From Salinisphaera sp002433465 (GTDB lineage Bacteria; Pseudomonadota; Gammaproteobacteria; Nevskiales; Salinisphaeraceae), in assembly GCF_040361435.1 (NCBI RefSeq), contig NZ_APNL01000011.1, forward strand, positions 1 through 64,000: a stretch of DNA of 64,000 nucleotides, written 5' to 3'. A model generated the notes under the pieces. The model had not been told where the DNA came from. It worked only from the letters and a program-made list of their open reading frames with translations, and ran no database searches. Position numbers and translations under genes: made by a program. This document shows positions 1-8,125 of this stretch, in pieces. Numbering within the stretch: position 1 is the first letter of the stretch; every line of letters starts with the position of its first letter.

Positions 1-165
1 GTAATGTGCGATGAACCTTTTTTTTATCTAGGACTCATCGAACTCCCGACAGATAACAATTGTTCGACAGCCGCGTAGCGGCTGAATCGTGCAGCTTTAG
101 CTGCACGAGCCCGAAAGGGCGAGCGGCGCAGCCGCGAGTAATCTTCCCGGGCCCGCCATGCAAAG

Positions 166-195
166 AAGGCTTCCCAGACATGGGGAGCCTTTTTT
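166..195 (+). terminator. Rho-independent-type hairpin in repeat unit 1
   Basis: Arms AAGGCTTCCC (166-175) and GGGGAGCCTT (182-191) pair over ten positions with one G-U pair around a six-base loop. A run of six T (190-195) follows. It lies between repeat units, so it would end transcripts that enter the array on the plus strand. Confidence 0.65.
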
Positions 196-346
196 ATTTG
201 CAACGACGCAATTCGAACTCCCGACAGACAACAAGAGAGTTCGACAACCGCGCGCAGCGCGGTTGAACGGGGCGGCGCAGCCGCACCGGCCCCGAAGGGG
301 TGAGCCGCGTAGCGGCGAATAATCTTCCCGGGCCCGCCATGCAAAG

Positions 347-376
347 AAGGCTTCCCAGAGATGGAGGGCCTTTTTT
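347..376 (+). terminator. Weaker terminator-like hairpin in repeat unit 2
   Basis: The position matches the hairpin of unit 1, but the right arm has diverged (GGGCCTT), leaving about seven pairs, two of them G-U. A T6 run follows. It is probably a decayed copy of the unit 1 terminator. Confidence 0.45.
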
Positions 377-737
377 ATTTGCAACGACGCAATTCGAACT
401 CCCGACAGATAACAATCGTTCGACAGCCGCGTAGCGGCTGAATCGTGCAGCTTTAGCTGTACGAGCCCGAAAGGGCGAGCGGCGTAGCCGCAAGTAATCT
501 TCCCGGGCCCGCGATGCCCCAGCGCTCCGTAGCCCGAGCGCGTTCCAGCCATGATCGCTACAACGCTAACTCGCAGCAGAACGCGGGTGGCAGCAAGCGG
601 CGCGCAGCGGCCGCCCGCATGCGTCTCGTCTTAAAGTCGTATTGTCGGTGTTTATACCCATTACTTCCCGATGACAAAGGGATAACGTCTAGCGCTTATC
701 GAGAACATGGGCCTGCCGCGGCGGGGAAGGGGGCGTG

Positions 738-2597
738 ATGGGTAAGAAGGCATTCATGGCCGGGTGGGCGCTTGTTCTGTTGTTTGCCATGGGCCTGGCC
801 GGCTGCGGCGATGGCGATGACGGGTCTGTAGACGTCACGAGCTCTCGCGAGCCCGTGGACGGCGGCGGTGGTGATCCTGCCACACCCGCAGCCCTGTTCT
901 GCGACGAGAACGCACCCGCGCTTGAGGCCGGGCGCGTCGACGCGGTCACGCAATCGACCGATATCGATGGCACGACGATCGATGTGGCCATGACGTTGTA
1001 TACGCCGGCGCTCGACAAAGGCGAGTGCGCGCCGCTGATCGTTCACAGCCACGGCTTTGGCGGCAGCCGGATTACCGCCCTCGACGACGTGGCAGACGAC
1101 GCCAACGCGTCCGATCTGGCCACTCGCCAGGCGTGGGAATCGGGCTATTTCGTGGTCAGTTTCGATCAGCGCGGCTTTGGCGAGACGGGGGGCCGGGTGA
1201 TGGTCGAAAACCCCGACTTCGAAGGCCGCGACACGACAGCGGTCATCGACTATGCGATCGAACGATTCGAGGGCCGTCTGGCCTATCGTCGCGGCGAACC
1301 CGTGCTCGGCGCGCTCGGCCTGTCCTATGGCGGCGGTTATCAGCTGGTGGGCGCCGGCGTGGACCCGCGCATCGACGCCATCGTGCCCGCGGCCACCTGG
1401 CACGACCTGACTTATAGCCTCGCACCGAACGGCACGCCCAAGACCGTATGGCTGGATCTGCTGGTCCTGCTCGGCGTGACCGGCGCCGAAGGTGCGCTCG
1501 ATCCGTTTCTCTACGAGGGCTTCGTGCAAGCCCAGTTTGGCGAGATTTCAGAGGATATTCTCGCCGAGGTCGAAGGCAACGGGCTGAACGCCTTCTGCGA
1601 TGGGTTACGCCCGAGCGAAGGCGTACCGCGCGTCGATGCGTTTTTCGTACAGGGCGTGAACGATACGCTGTTCAACATGAACGAGGCCGTGCGCAACGCC
1701 CAGTGCCTGCGTGCGGCCGGCAACGACGTGCGCGTGCTCATTCAGCGCACCGGCCATATCCTGCCGCTTTTCCAGGCCGTGCAGGGCGCGTTCGGTTTCG
1801 ACCTGGACCCGCGTGTTACCTGCGGCAATGCGACCTATGCCACCTCGGAGCGCATGCTCAGCTTTCTCGACGAGAAGCTGCGCGGTGTCGAGGCCCGCCC
1901 GCCGGTCGACGACAATTGCTTCGTTCAGGAGGATACGCACGGCGTGGTGACCGACGATGTCCCGATCGGTGGGCAGCGTTACACAATACCTTCCACCACC
2001 CTGTCCACCGGCCCGGTGGTGGAAACCGTGGTCAACGTACTCCAGGGCCTGCAGATCAACGGCAGCCCGCTGCTGCCGACCGTGCTCGAGTCGCTGGGCA
2101 TGACGGTGGCCAACCTGCTGGATACGCTCGAGGCGTTGTTGACCAACCCGGGCGAACTCGACAGCGTGCTGACCGACGAGGTGCTGCAGCTGCTACCGCC
2201 GGAATTGCTCAACGAGCTGACCGCGCCGTCGCGGGAACTGTTCCTGTTCACCGCAGAACAGCCGATGACGCTGGCGGGTATCCCCGTGGCGGACCTGAAG
2301 ATCGAGAGCGCGGCGGAGAATCCCATCGTGTTCGTAGGCCTGGGCCTCAAACGTCAGGGCGAAACCCGCATCGATCTGATCAATACGCAGGTCGCGCCGT
2401 TGAGCGGGCACGCCGACGGGGTTTACCAACAGCCACTGGTGGGTATATCGACCCGGCTCAACCCCGGCGACGAGGTGTATCTGATGGTGTACGGCTTTCA
2501 TAACCAGTACTACCTCAGCTTCAATCGTCTGCCGCGCGTGGTGACGTTTTCGGGCAGCGTGGATCTGCCGTTGCTGTCAGAAGCGATGCGCCCGTAA
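738..2597 (+). CDS. Alpha/beta-hydrolase lipoprotein (CocE/S15-like)
   Basis: A predicted secreted lipoprotein hydrolase of 619 residues. The signal peptide ends in the lipobox LAGC with Cys23, followed by a flexible Asp/Gly-rich linker. The hydrolase core carries HSHGFGG, the nucleophile elbow GLSYGG (Ser196), then GVNDT (Asp309) and TGHILP (His340), a complete Ser-Asp-His set. Residues from about 490 form a beta-rich C-terminal part that recalls the jelly-roll of X-Pro dipeptidyl peptidases. The ATG at 738 follows GGAAGGGGG; a GTG at 735 is also possible. The substrate is unknown. It stands alone, downstream of the repeat array, and may act on esters or peptides in the periplasm. Confidence 0.75.
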   Translation: MGKKAFMAGWALVLLFAMGLAGCGDGDDGSVDVTSSREPVDGGGGDPATPAALFCDENAPALEAGRVDAVTQSTDIDGTTIDVAMTLYTPALDKGECAPLIVHSHGFGGSRITALDDVADDANASDLATRQAWESGYFVVSFDQRGFGETGGRVMVENPDFEGRDTTAVIDYAIERFEGRLAYRRGEPVLGALGLSYGGGYQLVGAGVDPRIDAIVPAATWHDLTYSLAPNGTPKTVWLDLLVLLGVTGAEGALDPFLYEGFVQAQFGEISEDILAEVEGNGLNAFCDGLRPSEGVPRVDAFFVQGVNDTLFNMNEAVRNAQCLRAAGNDVRVLIQRTGHILPLFQAVQGAFGFDLDPRVTCGNATYATSERMLSFLDEKLRGVEARPPVDDNCFVQEDTHGVVTDDVPIGGQRYTIPSTTLSTGPVVETVVNVLQGLQINGSPLLPTVLESLGMTVANLLDTLEALLTNPGELDSVLTDEVLQLLPPELLNELTAPSRELFLFTAEQPMTLAGIPVADLKIESAAENPIVFVGLGLKRQGETRIDLINTQVAPLSGHADGVYQQPLVGISTRLNPGDEVYLMVYGFHNQYYLSFNRLPRVVTFSGSVDLPLLSEAMRP

Positions 2598-2640
2598 TGA
2601 CGGGTTGGTGCGTGACCGACGCTGGGTCACGTTCGGCGCG

Positions 2641-3423
2641 TCAGCCATGGTCGGTCGCCTCTATAGTCTTGCTGTTTGACCCCGCGTGACGGGCGCTACC
2701 ACGGGGTTTGAACAAGGCGGCGAAGAAGGCGATCGCCATCGCGATCGCGGCCAGGTCGCCGCCGTAGTACATCAGCTCTGCTGCCAGCTGGCGCTGATCG
2801 AGCGTGCTCCCCGAGTCGAGCGGATAAGCGTGCAGATACATGTACTTCGACAGGGCGCCGTGGAGCGCCATTGCCACAAAGAACACGAGCAGGCGCAGAC
2901 GCGGCCCGGGTCGGTGTGGGGCCGGGTCTGGCCCGGCGATCGACCATACGAACAGGCAGCCGGCGAGCAAGAAGTGCAGGTGCAGCAGCGTGCCTGCCCA
3001 CGGCGTGTCGTGCATGAAGCCATACAGCGGGGTGAGATAGAGCAGGAACATGGCGCCGATATCCAGCAGCGCGGCGCTGACCGGATGGGCGAGCGCGCGT
3101 ATCGGTACGCTGCCGAGAAGACGCACCAAGGTACGGCCAGCCCGCTGCGGCAGCACGCGTAGCGCCAGGGTGACGGGCGCGGCCAGCACCAGCCCGACCG
3201 GGGCATACATGCCGAGCATGAGGTGCTGGACCATATGGCCTTCGATGCGTGCATGGCCAAAATGCATCATGGCCGGGCTCAGCGCGATCAAGGCCAGTAC
3301 GGCGCCGGCCAGCCAGCTGAGCCCACGTTGCAGGGACCATTCGTTTCGACAGGCATACCAGGCCAGGCCATAGGCCAGAGTTGCCGCGCCCAGGCCCGCG
3401 AGGAGCAGCGCATGCCCGATCAC
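2641..3423 (-). CDS. CtaG-type (caa3) membrane protein
   Basis: A polytopic inner-membrane protein of 260 residues with about seven hydrophobic segments. It has the family's scattered His residues in membrane context (MMHFGH, GHMVQHLMLG, LHLHFLL, HGALSKYMYLH), as in the Caa3_CtaG family linked to copper delivery or assembly of cytochrome c oxidase. I chose the GTG at 3423 because it overlaps the stop of the upstream gene as GTGA. The longer frame from 3501 would add a Pro/Arg-rich tail inside that gene. It forms a two-gene unit with the DUF2243 gene. No oxidase subunits lie nearby, so its partner is unclear. Confidence 0.72.
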   Translation of the reverse strand: MIGHALLLAGLGAATLAYGLAWYACRNEWSLQRGLSWLAGAVLALIALSPAMMHFGHARIEGHMVQHLMLGMYAPVGLVLAAPVTLALRVLPQRAGRTLVRLLGSVPIRALAHPVSAALLDIGAMFLLYLTPLYGFMHDTPWAGTLLHLHFLLAGCLFVWSIAGPDPAPHRPGPRLRLLVFFVAMALHGALSKYMYLHAYPLDSGSTLDQRQLAAELMYYGGDLAAIAMAIAFFAALFKPRGSARHAGSNSKTIEATDHG

Positions 3424-3884
3424 GGGGTGTCGCAGTGCCGCCGCGCGTGGCGCAGGGCGACCATTCCCGCCACAAGAATGAGCAGCCCTGCACCAATCCA
3501 AGCCACGTCGTAGGGCCAGACGGGGTCGACATAGCGCACCTGGTGCAGGCCGAGAATCTTGTGGTCGACCACCCCGTCGAAGACCTGGAAACCACCCGCG
3601 CCAAGCAAAAGGGCGGCCTTGAAATGCCGGGGCGCGAAGCGCTGTGTCTTCAGCAGGGAGCGGGCGATGAACGCTCCGGCGATAAGAAACAGCAGCTCGC
3701 CGGCATGTAGTAGACCGTCGGAGAACAGAGCGAAGGCGCCCGAGCGCGCGTCGACGAAGTGGTGCCAGGCCAGCAGCTGGTGGAATACGATCTCGTCGAC
3801 CGCTGACATCAGCCCGATGCCGATGAGCAGGCCGGACTGGAGGGTGGCACGCGTATTGGCGCGGGTGGGTTCAAAAGCGGACAT
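3420..3884 (-). CDS. DUF2243 membrane protein
   Basis: A membrane protein of about 154 residues with four hydrophobic helices. The conserved blocks are MSAVDEIVFHQLLAWHHF near the start and GGFQVFDGVVDHKILGLHQ near the end, both typical of DUF2243. The paired Asp/His residues in the helices could bind a metal, but that is inference. The ATG at 3884 has AAGG eight bases upstream; a TTG at 3899 is the alternative. The gene overlaps the CtaG-type gene by four bases, and these two families are often found side by side, which suggests a shared role in respiratory or metal biology. Confidence 0.75.
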   Translation of the reverse strand: MSAFEPTRANTRATLQSGLLIGIGLMSAVDEIVFHQLLAWHHFVDARSGAFALFSDGLLHAGELLFLIAGAFIARSLLKTQRFAPRHFKAALLLGAGGFQVFDGVVDHKILGLHQVRYVDPVWPYDVAWIGAGLLILVAGMVALRHARRHCDTP

Positions 3885-4098
3885 CGGGGCCTTGAACAAG
3901 AAATGGCGGCACGAGGCTAGGCCGGCATGCCGCCGCGAACAATACGCAATTTCCGCAGGCGGGTGCGGCGTGCTGGGTTGGCCATCGATATCAAAATCGA
4001 TGCCCGCCCCCCGTGGGTACGGTTACGTACTTCTACTCAAGGAGGAAAAGCGCGCAGGGTTTTAGCATGGCGCCAGATTCGAAACGGCGATAACGCAA

Positions 4099-4626
4099 AT
4101 GAGCGATGGAACGCTGGTTCTTCGCGAACCCGATGTAAACGACGGCGCGCGGCTGCATGGTTTCGTGCGGGCACTGCATCCGCTGGCCGAGAACTCGGTC
4201 TACTGCAATATCCTGCAGTGTACCCACTTCTCGGAAACCACCGTGGTCGCCGAACGCGGCGGCCGCATCATCGGCTTCGTGAGCGGCTATCTGCACCCTA
4301 AGAAGGCAAATACCTATTTTTTATGGCAGGTGGGCGTGCACGCCGAGGGGCGTGGCCAAGGCCTGCCGCTGCGCATGATCCAGGCCGTACTGGCGCGCCC
4401 GGTCTGTGCCCATGTCACAACCCTCGAAGCCACGGTGACGGCGAGCAACAGCGCTTCGCAGGGGCTGTTCCGACGCCTGGCCCAGGCCGAGGGCGCGCAG
4501 TGCCATGTGACCCCGGATTACCTGGAAGCCACACACTTCGGCCCCGACAACGTCTATCCGGAAGAACTGTTCACGGTCACGCCGCTATCGACACCGGGTC
4601 GAAGCCAGGCAAACGACGGTGCCTAG
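4099..4626 (+). CDS. ectA: L-2,4-diaminobutyrate N-acetyltransferase, solitary
   Basis: A GNAT-fold acetyltransferase of 175 residues. In ectoine synthesis EctA acetylates diaminobutyrate with acetyl-CoA. The family block LHPLAENSVYCNILQCTHF, with HFSETTVVAE after it, is clear. The acetyl-CoA loop reads GVHAEGRGQGLP, and the YLEATHFGPDNVYPEE end is also characteristic of EctA. Neither ectB (aminotransferase) nor ectC (synthase) is adjacent: a membrane gene pair lies upstream and an amidase converges from downstream, the two stops sharing the bases CTAG. Either the ectoine genes are split or this is a paralogue making acetyl-diaminobutyrate. The ribosome site is weak. Confidence 0.85.
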   Translation: MSDGTLVLREPDVNDGARLHGFVRALHPLAENSVYCNILQCTHFSETTVVAERGGRIIGFVSGYLHPKKANTYFLWQVGVHAEGRGQGLPLRMIQAVLARPVCAHVTTLEATVTASNSASQGLFRRLAQAEGAQCHVTPDYLEATHFGPDNVYPEELFTVTPLSTPGRSQANDGA

Positions 4627-6038
4627 CCCAGACGCGGTGCCCGGTCAGTGAGCGGATGGGCCTGCTGTAGTACGCGCCCGGCGCGCATCACGAGATGATC
4701 GGCGTGGCGCGGGCCGACGAACTGGGCGCCGATCGGGCGCTCGCCGTCGCCGAAGCCGCAGGGCACGGTGATTGCCGGCTGGCCGCTCATGTTCCAGGGC
4801 CAGGCGAATAGTGCCCAGCTGGTCCAGCGCTCGTGCGGCCAGTCGGCTGGTACTTCGCGTCCGGCCTCGAAGGGCAGCACGGGGGCGGTGGGACAGAGCA
4901 CGAGATCGTAGTCGCGATGAAAGTCGCTCATACGCTGCATCAGCGCGACCCGCTCACTGTCGGCAGCCAAATAATCCGCCGCGCTGGCCTGTAGATAGCG
5001 TTTGACCATTGGCTGTAGCGGCGCATCCAGCGTTTCGATCTGGGCCTCGCTCCAGTCGCGGGCCATGACCGCGGTCTCGGTGAAGAACATCTGGTGATAG
5101 CTTTCGCGCAGCGCGCCCGTATCCGGATGGATGGGCGGGTCGGTACGCACCACGCGCGCGCCGTGGCTGGCCAGCAGGTCCGCGCTATGCTCGAGCGCGG
5201 CAGCGATCTGCGGGTCCACGTCGACATCGAAACCCAGCGCCGGGCTGAAGGCGATACGCAGGCCGCGAATGTCGCCGGCCATGGCCCGATCGGAGCGGCT
5301 TTCGTCGCCGCCGTGCTGTGGCGTGCTCGGATCGCTTTCGGTAATCACGTCGATCAGCGTGGCGGCGTCCTGCACGGTCCGGGTGATCGGCCCGCGTTCG
5401 GTGAGCTTGTCGTGGTGACTGCCGGGCAGGGTGGGCGCGTGGCCATGCGATGGCTTGAAGCCCACCGCGCCGCAAAAGCTGGCCGGGATGCGTATCGAGC
5501 CGCCGGTATCGGCGCCGAGCGCGACCGGGGTGACGCCCGCGGCCACCGCCGCGGCACTGCCGCCGCTGGAGCCACCGCAGGTCATGGCGGTGTTCCAGGG
5601 GTTGCGGGTAATACCGGTCAGCGGCGAATCGGTCACCGCTTTCCAACCGAATTCCGGTGTGGTGGTCTTGCCGACGGGCACGAAGCCGTGGCGTCGACAG
5701 GCGGCGACCGTAGGCGCATCGAAGGTCTTGGCCCGGGTATCCGTAAGCTTGGAGCCGTCGCGGGTCGGCCAGCCGATCATGTCGAAGGCGTCTTTCACCG
5801 CCACCGGCAGACCGTCGATACGGCCCATGGGCTGTCCGGTGCGGTAGCGCTCGTCGGCGGCTTCCGCGGCATCGCGGGTGGCGCGTTCGTTGATATGACA
5901 GAAGGCGTTGAGCCGGGCATCCACCTGTTCGATACGACGCAGTGCGCAGTCGGCCAGCGTCGTCGCGCTGACCTCACGACGGGCCAGACGCGCCAGCATA
6001 TCGCTCGCAGTCAGGCGGATGTAGTCATCGATTTGCAT
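4623..6038 (-). CDS. Amidase-signature family amidohydrolase
   Basis: A cytoplasmic amidase of 471 residues with the full Ser-cisSer-Lys triad of the amidase signature family: Lys82 in VAVKDAF, cis-Ser157 in CGGSSGGSAAAVA and nucleophile Ser181 in DTGGSIRIPAS. Length is normal for the family. Absence of GatB/GatC neighbours and of GatA-specific features argues against a tRNA amidotransferase subunit. I chose the ATG at 6038 over a TTG at 6059. It is the last gene of a minus-strand unit behind the ATP-grasp and CocE-type genes (43 bases between), so the three may process the same amide or peptide compound. The true substrate cannot be read from sequence. Confidence 0.82.
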   Translation of the reverse strand: MQIDDYIRLTASDMLARLARREVSATTLADCALRRIEQVDARLNAFCHINERATRDAAEAADERYRTGQPMGRIDGLPVAVKDAFDMIGWPTRDGSKLTDTRAKTFDAPTVAACRRHGFVPVGKTTTPEFGWKAVTDSPLTGITRNPWNTAMTCGGSSGGSAAAVAAGVTPVALGADTGGSIRIPASFCGAVGFKPSHGHAPTLPGSHHDKLTERGPITRTVQDAATLIDVITESDPSTPQHGGDESRSDRAMAGDIRGLRIAFSPALGFDVDVDPQIAAALEHSADLLASHGARVVRTDPPIHPDTGALRESYHQMFFTETAVMARDWSEAQIETLDAPLQPMVKRYLQASAADYLAADSERVALMQRMSDFHRDYDLVLCPTAPVLPFEAGREVPADWPHERWTSWALFAWPWNMSGQPAITVPCGFGDGERPIGAQFVGPRHADHLVMRAGRVLQQAHPLTDRAPRLG

Positions 6039-6081
6039 AGCTTTTTTTGGATAGTCCAAGTCTGCCTATCGCGTGCTCGCA

Positions 6082-8097
6082 TTAAACGCCGTTGCGCGCG
6101 ATTTTTCGATTCCAGTTGTTCGAGTACACGCGCCGCCCGTCTTCGTAGGCATCGAGTTCGGCGTGCACGTGAAAATTCTCACTGTCCGCGGTGAGCACGG
6201 TGCGGGTACGCGTGTAAATCGACCAGCCCTCGCGTTCGAGCGTGCGATGTGCCACGACTTCTGCGCTGGGCGAGCCGAAGTCGCCGGTGCGAAAGCTGTA
6301 GTACTCGCGCGTATCGTCGGCCACGGTCAGATCGGCGTCGGCAATGTGATAGCGCCCGCCGTCCTTGATGACCTCCAGCGTCGACTCGTTGCTGTCGAGG
6401 TCGCGATGCACCAGCCAGCGCTGCTGACCCTGGGTGAGTTGTTCGACGTCGAGCTTGGGCACGTCGCGCGGTGCATCGAAGGCGATATCGGCGTCGCTTG
6501 CCTGACGCGCGCGTTCGGGCAGACGCAGGCGCGAGTTCTCGGTATGTACCGTAAGCCGAGTGGACTGCGCCGGCGGCCAGGCCAGCGGGTAGTAGGAGCA
6601 GGACACGCTCAGACGCAGGCAGTGGCCGGCCGCGATGATCTGGCCCAGCTCGTTGCATTGAACCGATACGCGATAGCGTTTGCCCGGCTCGAGTTCCTCG
6701 ACCCGGTCATGGCCGTTGCGATGGGTGAGGTTGAGCAGCCCGTAGGTGCATCGGGTAGCGCTGCCATCCGGGGCAACATCGGACAGACGCACCGCGACCA
6801 TGCCGGTCGGCTGATTGCAGGACAGCTCCAGTTCGACCACCGGCGCGCCGAGCATTTCGAAATCCTGCTCGAACAGCTCGGTGTCGAACACCAGAGCGCC
6901 GCCGTCTTCCTCGCGCTGATCGTGCGGCAGGTCCGGGCCGGCTGCATAGGAGCACCATTTGCCGGCGAACAGGCCCACGCTCAACGGTGACTCGACATCG
7001 TGATGGCCAACTTCGGGGTCGTCGAAGTTCTCGGTCAGCAGATCGGGTTCGAGTTGAAACACGCGTTCATCGCGCTGCGGCGGCCACTGGCTTTCGCCGG
7101 CCCAGTAGCCGGGGCGGTAGCTGTAGCTGCCCGACGGCGGAATGCTTTCCTGCATCCAGGCCCGCAGGGCGGGCTGGTTTTCCACGCCGTTGTCGATGTT
7201 CTTGATCCAGCGATCGCACCAGCGCAGCACCTCGCCCTGGAAATCGATGGCCGGTCCGGGCACGCCCTGGTGCGGATACTTGTGGCTCCAGGGGCCGACC
7301 AGCCCCTGAGTGGGCACGTCCAGATTGTCGAGCAGGCGGAATACGGAATTGGTGTAACCGTCCGCCCAGCCGCTGACCGCGAGCACCGGGCACTGGACCG
7401 AGGAAAAATCCTCGCAGATCGAGCCGTGGCGCCAGTAGTCGTCACGCGTCTGGTGTGCCAGCCATTTTTCCAGCCACAGGCCACTGCCTTCCAGGCGCTT
7501 GAACCATAGGTCGCGCCATTGCTCGCCGACCAGCTGCGGGTCCGGCGGCAGCGAGTTGAAGGCGAACATCACCGACGCCCAGGACAGATTGTCGCCGAGC
7601 AGACAGCCGCCCATGTAGTGGACGTCGTCCGCATAGCGATCGTCGGTCGAACACACGCTGATGACGGCCTTCAACGCCTCGGGCTGGCGGGCTGCGACCT
7701 GCAGGCCATTGAAGCCGCCCCAGGAGATCCCGATCATCGCGACGCTGCCGTCGCACCAGGGCTGCTTGGCGAGCCACTCGATGATTTCCACACCGTCCTG
7801 GAGTTCGAGCTCGAGGTATTCGTCCTCGAGCACGCCTTCGGAATCACCGCTGCCGCGCAGATCCACGCGCACGCCGGCATAGCCGTTATCGGCGAATACC
7901 GGGTGCATGGTTTCGTCGCGCGAGCGGGTGAAGTCGCGCTTGCGGTAGGGGATGTACTCGAGGATCGCCGGCACCGGTTGGCTGTCGGCATCGTCGGGCA
8001 GCCAGATACGGGCTGCCAGACGGGTGCCGTCGCGCATCGGGATGGTGGTGTGCTCGATAACGCGGTGATTGGCCTCGTGTGCCGCTAGATCGCTCAT
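6082..8097 (-). CDS. CocE/NonD family hydrolase (X-Pro peptidase S15-like)
   Basis: A 671-residue serine hydrolase without a signal peptide. The N-terminal alpha/beta-hydrolase part has the oxyanion segment EYIPYRKRD, the DLRGSGDSEG block and the nucleophile elbow GISWGG (Ser125). GWADGYTNS and VGPWSHKYPHQG supply the Asp and His. The second half is the beta-jelly-roll of CocE and X-prolyl dipeptidyl peptidases, followed by an extra C-terminal beta domain of roughly 130 residues. Such enzymes cleave esters or amides. It sits between the ATP-grasp gene (28-base gap) and the amidase gene (43-base gap), suggesting a three-gene operon. There is no sign of damage. Confidence 0.82.
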   Translation of the reverse strand: MSDLAAHEANHRVIEHTTIPMRDGTRLAARIWLPDDADSQPVPAILEYIPYRKRDFTRSRDETMHPVFADNGYAGVRVDLRGSGDSEGVLEDEYLELELQDGVEIIEWLAKQPWCDGSVAMIGISWGGFNGLQVAARQPEALKAVISVCSTDDRYADDVHYMGGCLLGDNLSWASVMFAFNSLPPDPQLVGEQWRDLWFKRLEGSGLWLEKWLAHQTRDDYWRHGSICEDFSSVQCPVLAVSGWADGYTNSVFRLLDNLDVPTQGLVGPWSHKYPHQGVPGPAIDFQGEVLRWCDRWIKNIDNGVENQPALRAWMQESIPPSGSYSYRPGYWAGESQWPPQRDERVFQLEPDLLTENFDDPEVGHHDVESPLSVGLFAGKWCSYAAGPDLPHDQREEDGGALVFDTELFEQDFEMLGAPVVELELSCNQPTGMVAVRLSDVAPDGSATRCTYGLLNLTHRNGHDRVEELEPGKRYRVSVQCNELGQIIAAGHCLRLSVSCSYYPLAWPPAQSTRLTVHTENSRLRLPERARQASDADIAFDAPRDVPKLDVEQLTQGQQRWLVHRDLDSNESTLEVIKDGGRYHIADADLTVADDTREYYSFRTGDFGSPSAEVVAHRTLEREGWSIYTRTRTVLTADSENFHVHAELDAYEDGRRVYSNNWNRKIARNGV

Positions 8098-8125
8098 GAA
8101 GTTCGCTTGTTCGACGTCGTGAATG

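Larger units (their letters stand above)
38..513. repeat. Tandem array of ~175-181 bp structured repeats
   Basis: Three copies of one unit begin at 38, 213 and 394, each with the phrase TCGAACTCCCGACAGA; the first two are 175 and 181 bases long and the third is cut off near 513. Each unit holds a row of short palindromes: GCCGC-GTA-GCGGC, GTGCAGCT-TT-AGCTGCAC (or a GC-rich replacement in unit 2), CCCGAAAGGG and GCGGC-GCA-GCCGC. These are followed by CTTCCCGGGCCCGC and, in units 1 and 2, a terminator-like hairpin. The T-run at 18-25 suggests that another copy ends at the window edge. The short reading frames here all cross palindromes and resemble no protein I know. Bases 514-737 are a non-repeated leader before the first gene, in which I see nothing else. 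Confidence 0.8.

Noticed and set aside
38..513. CRISPR array or tRNA genes in the 5' repeats
   Set aside because: Units are about 180 bases long with no unique spacers, and the TTCGAACTCC phrase has no matching acceptor or T-stem, so neither a CRISPR array nor a tRNA can be supported.
5094..6194. Open frame of 366 codons opposite the amidase gene
   Set aside because: Antisense to an intact amidase with a full triad; composition is that of a shadow.
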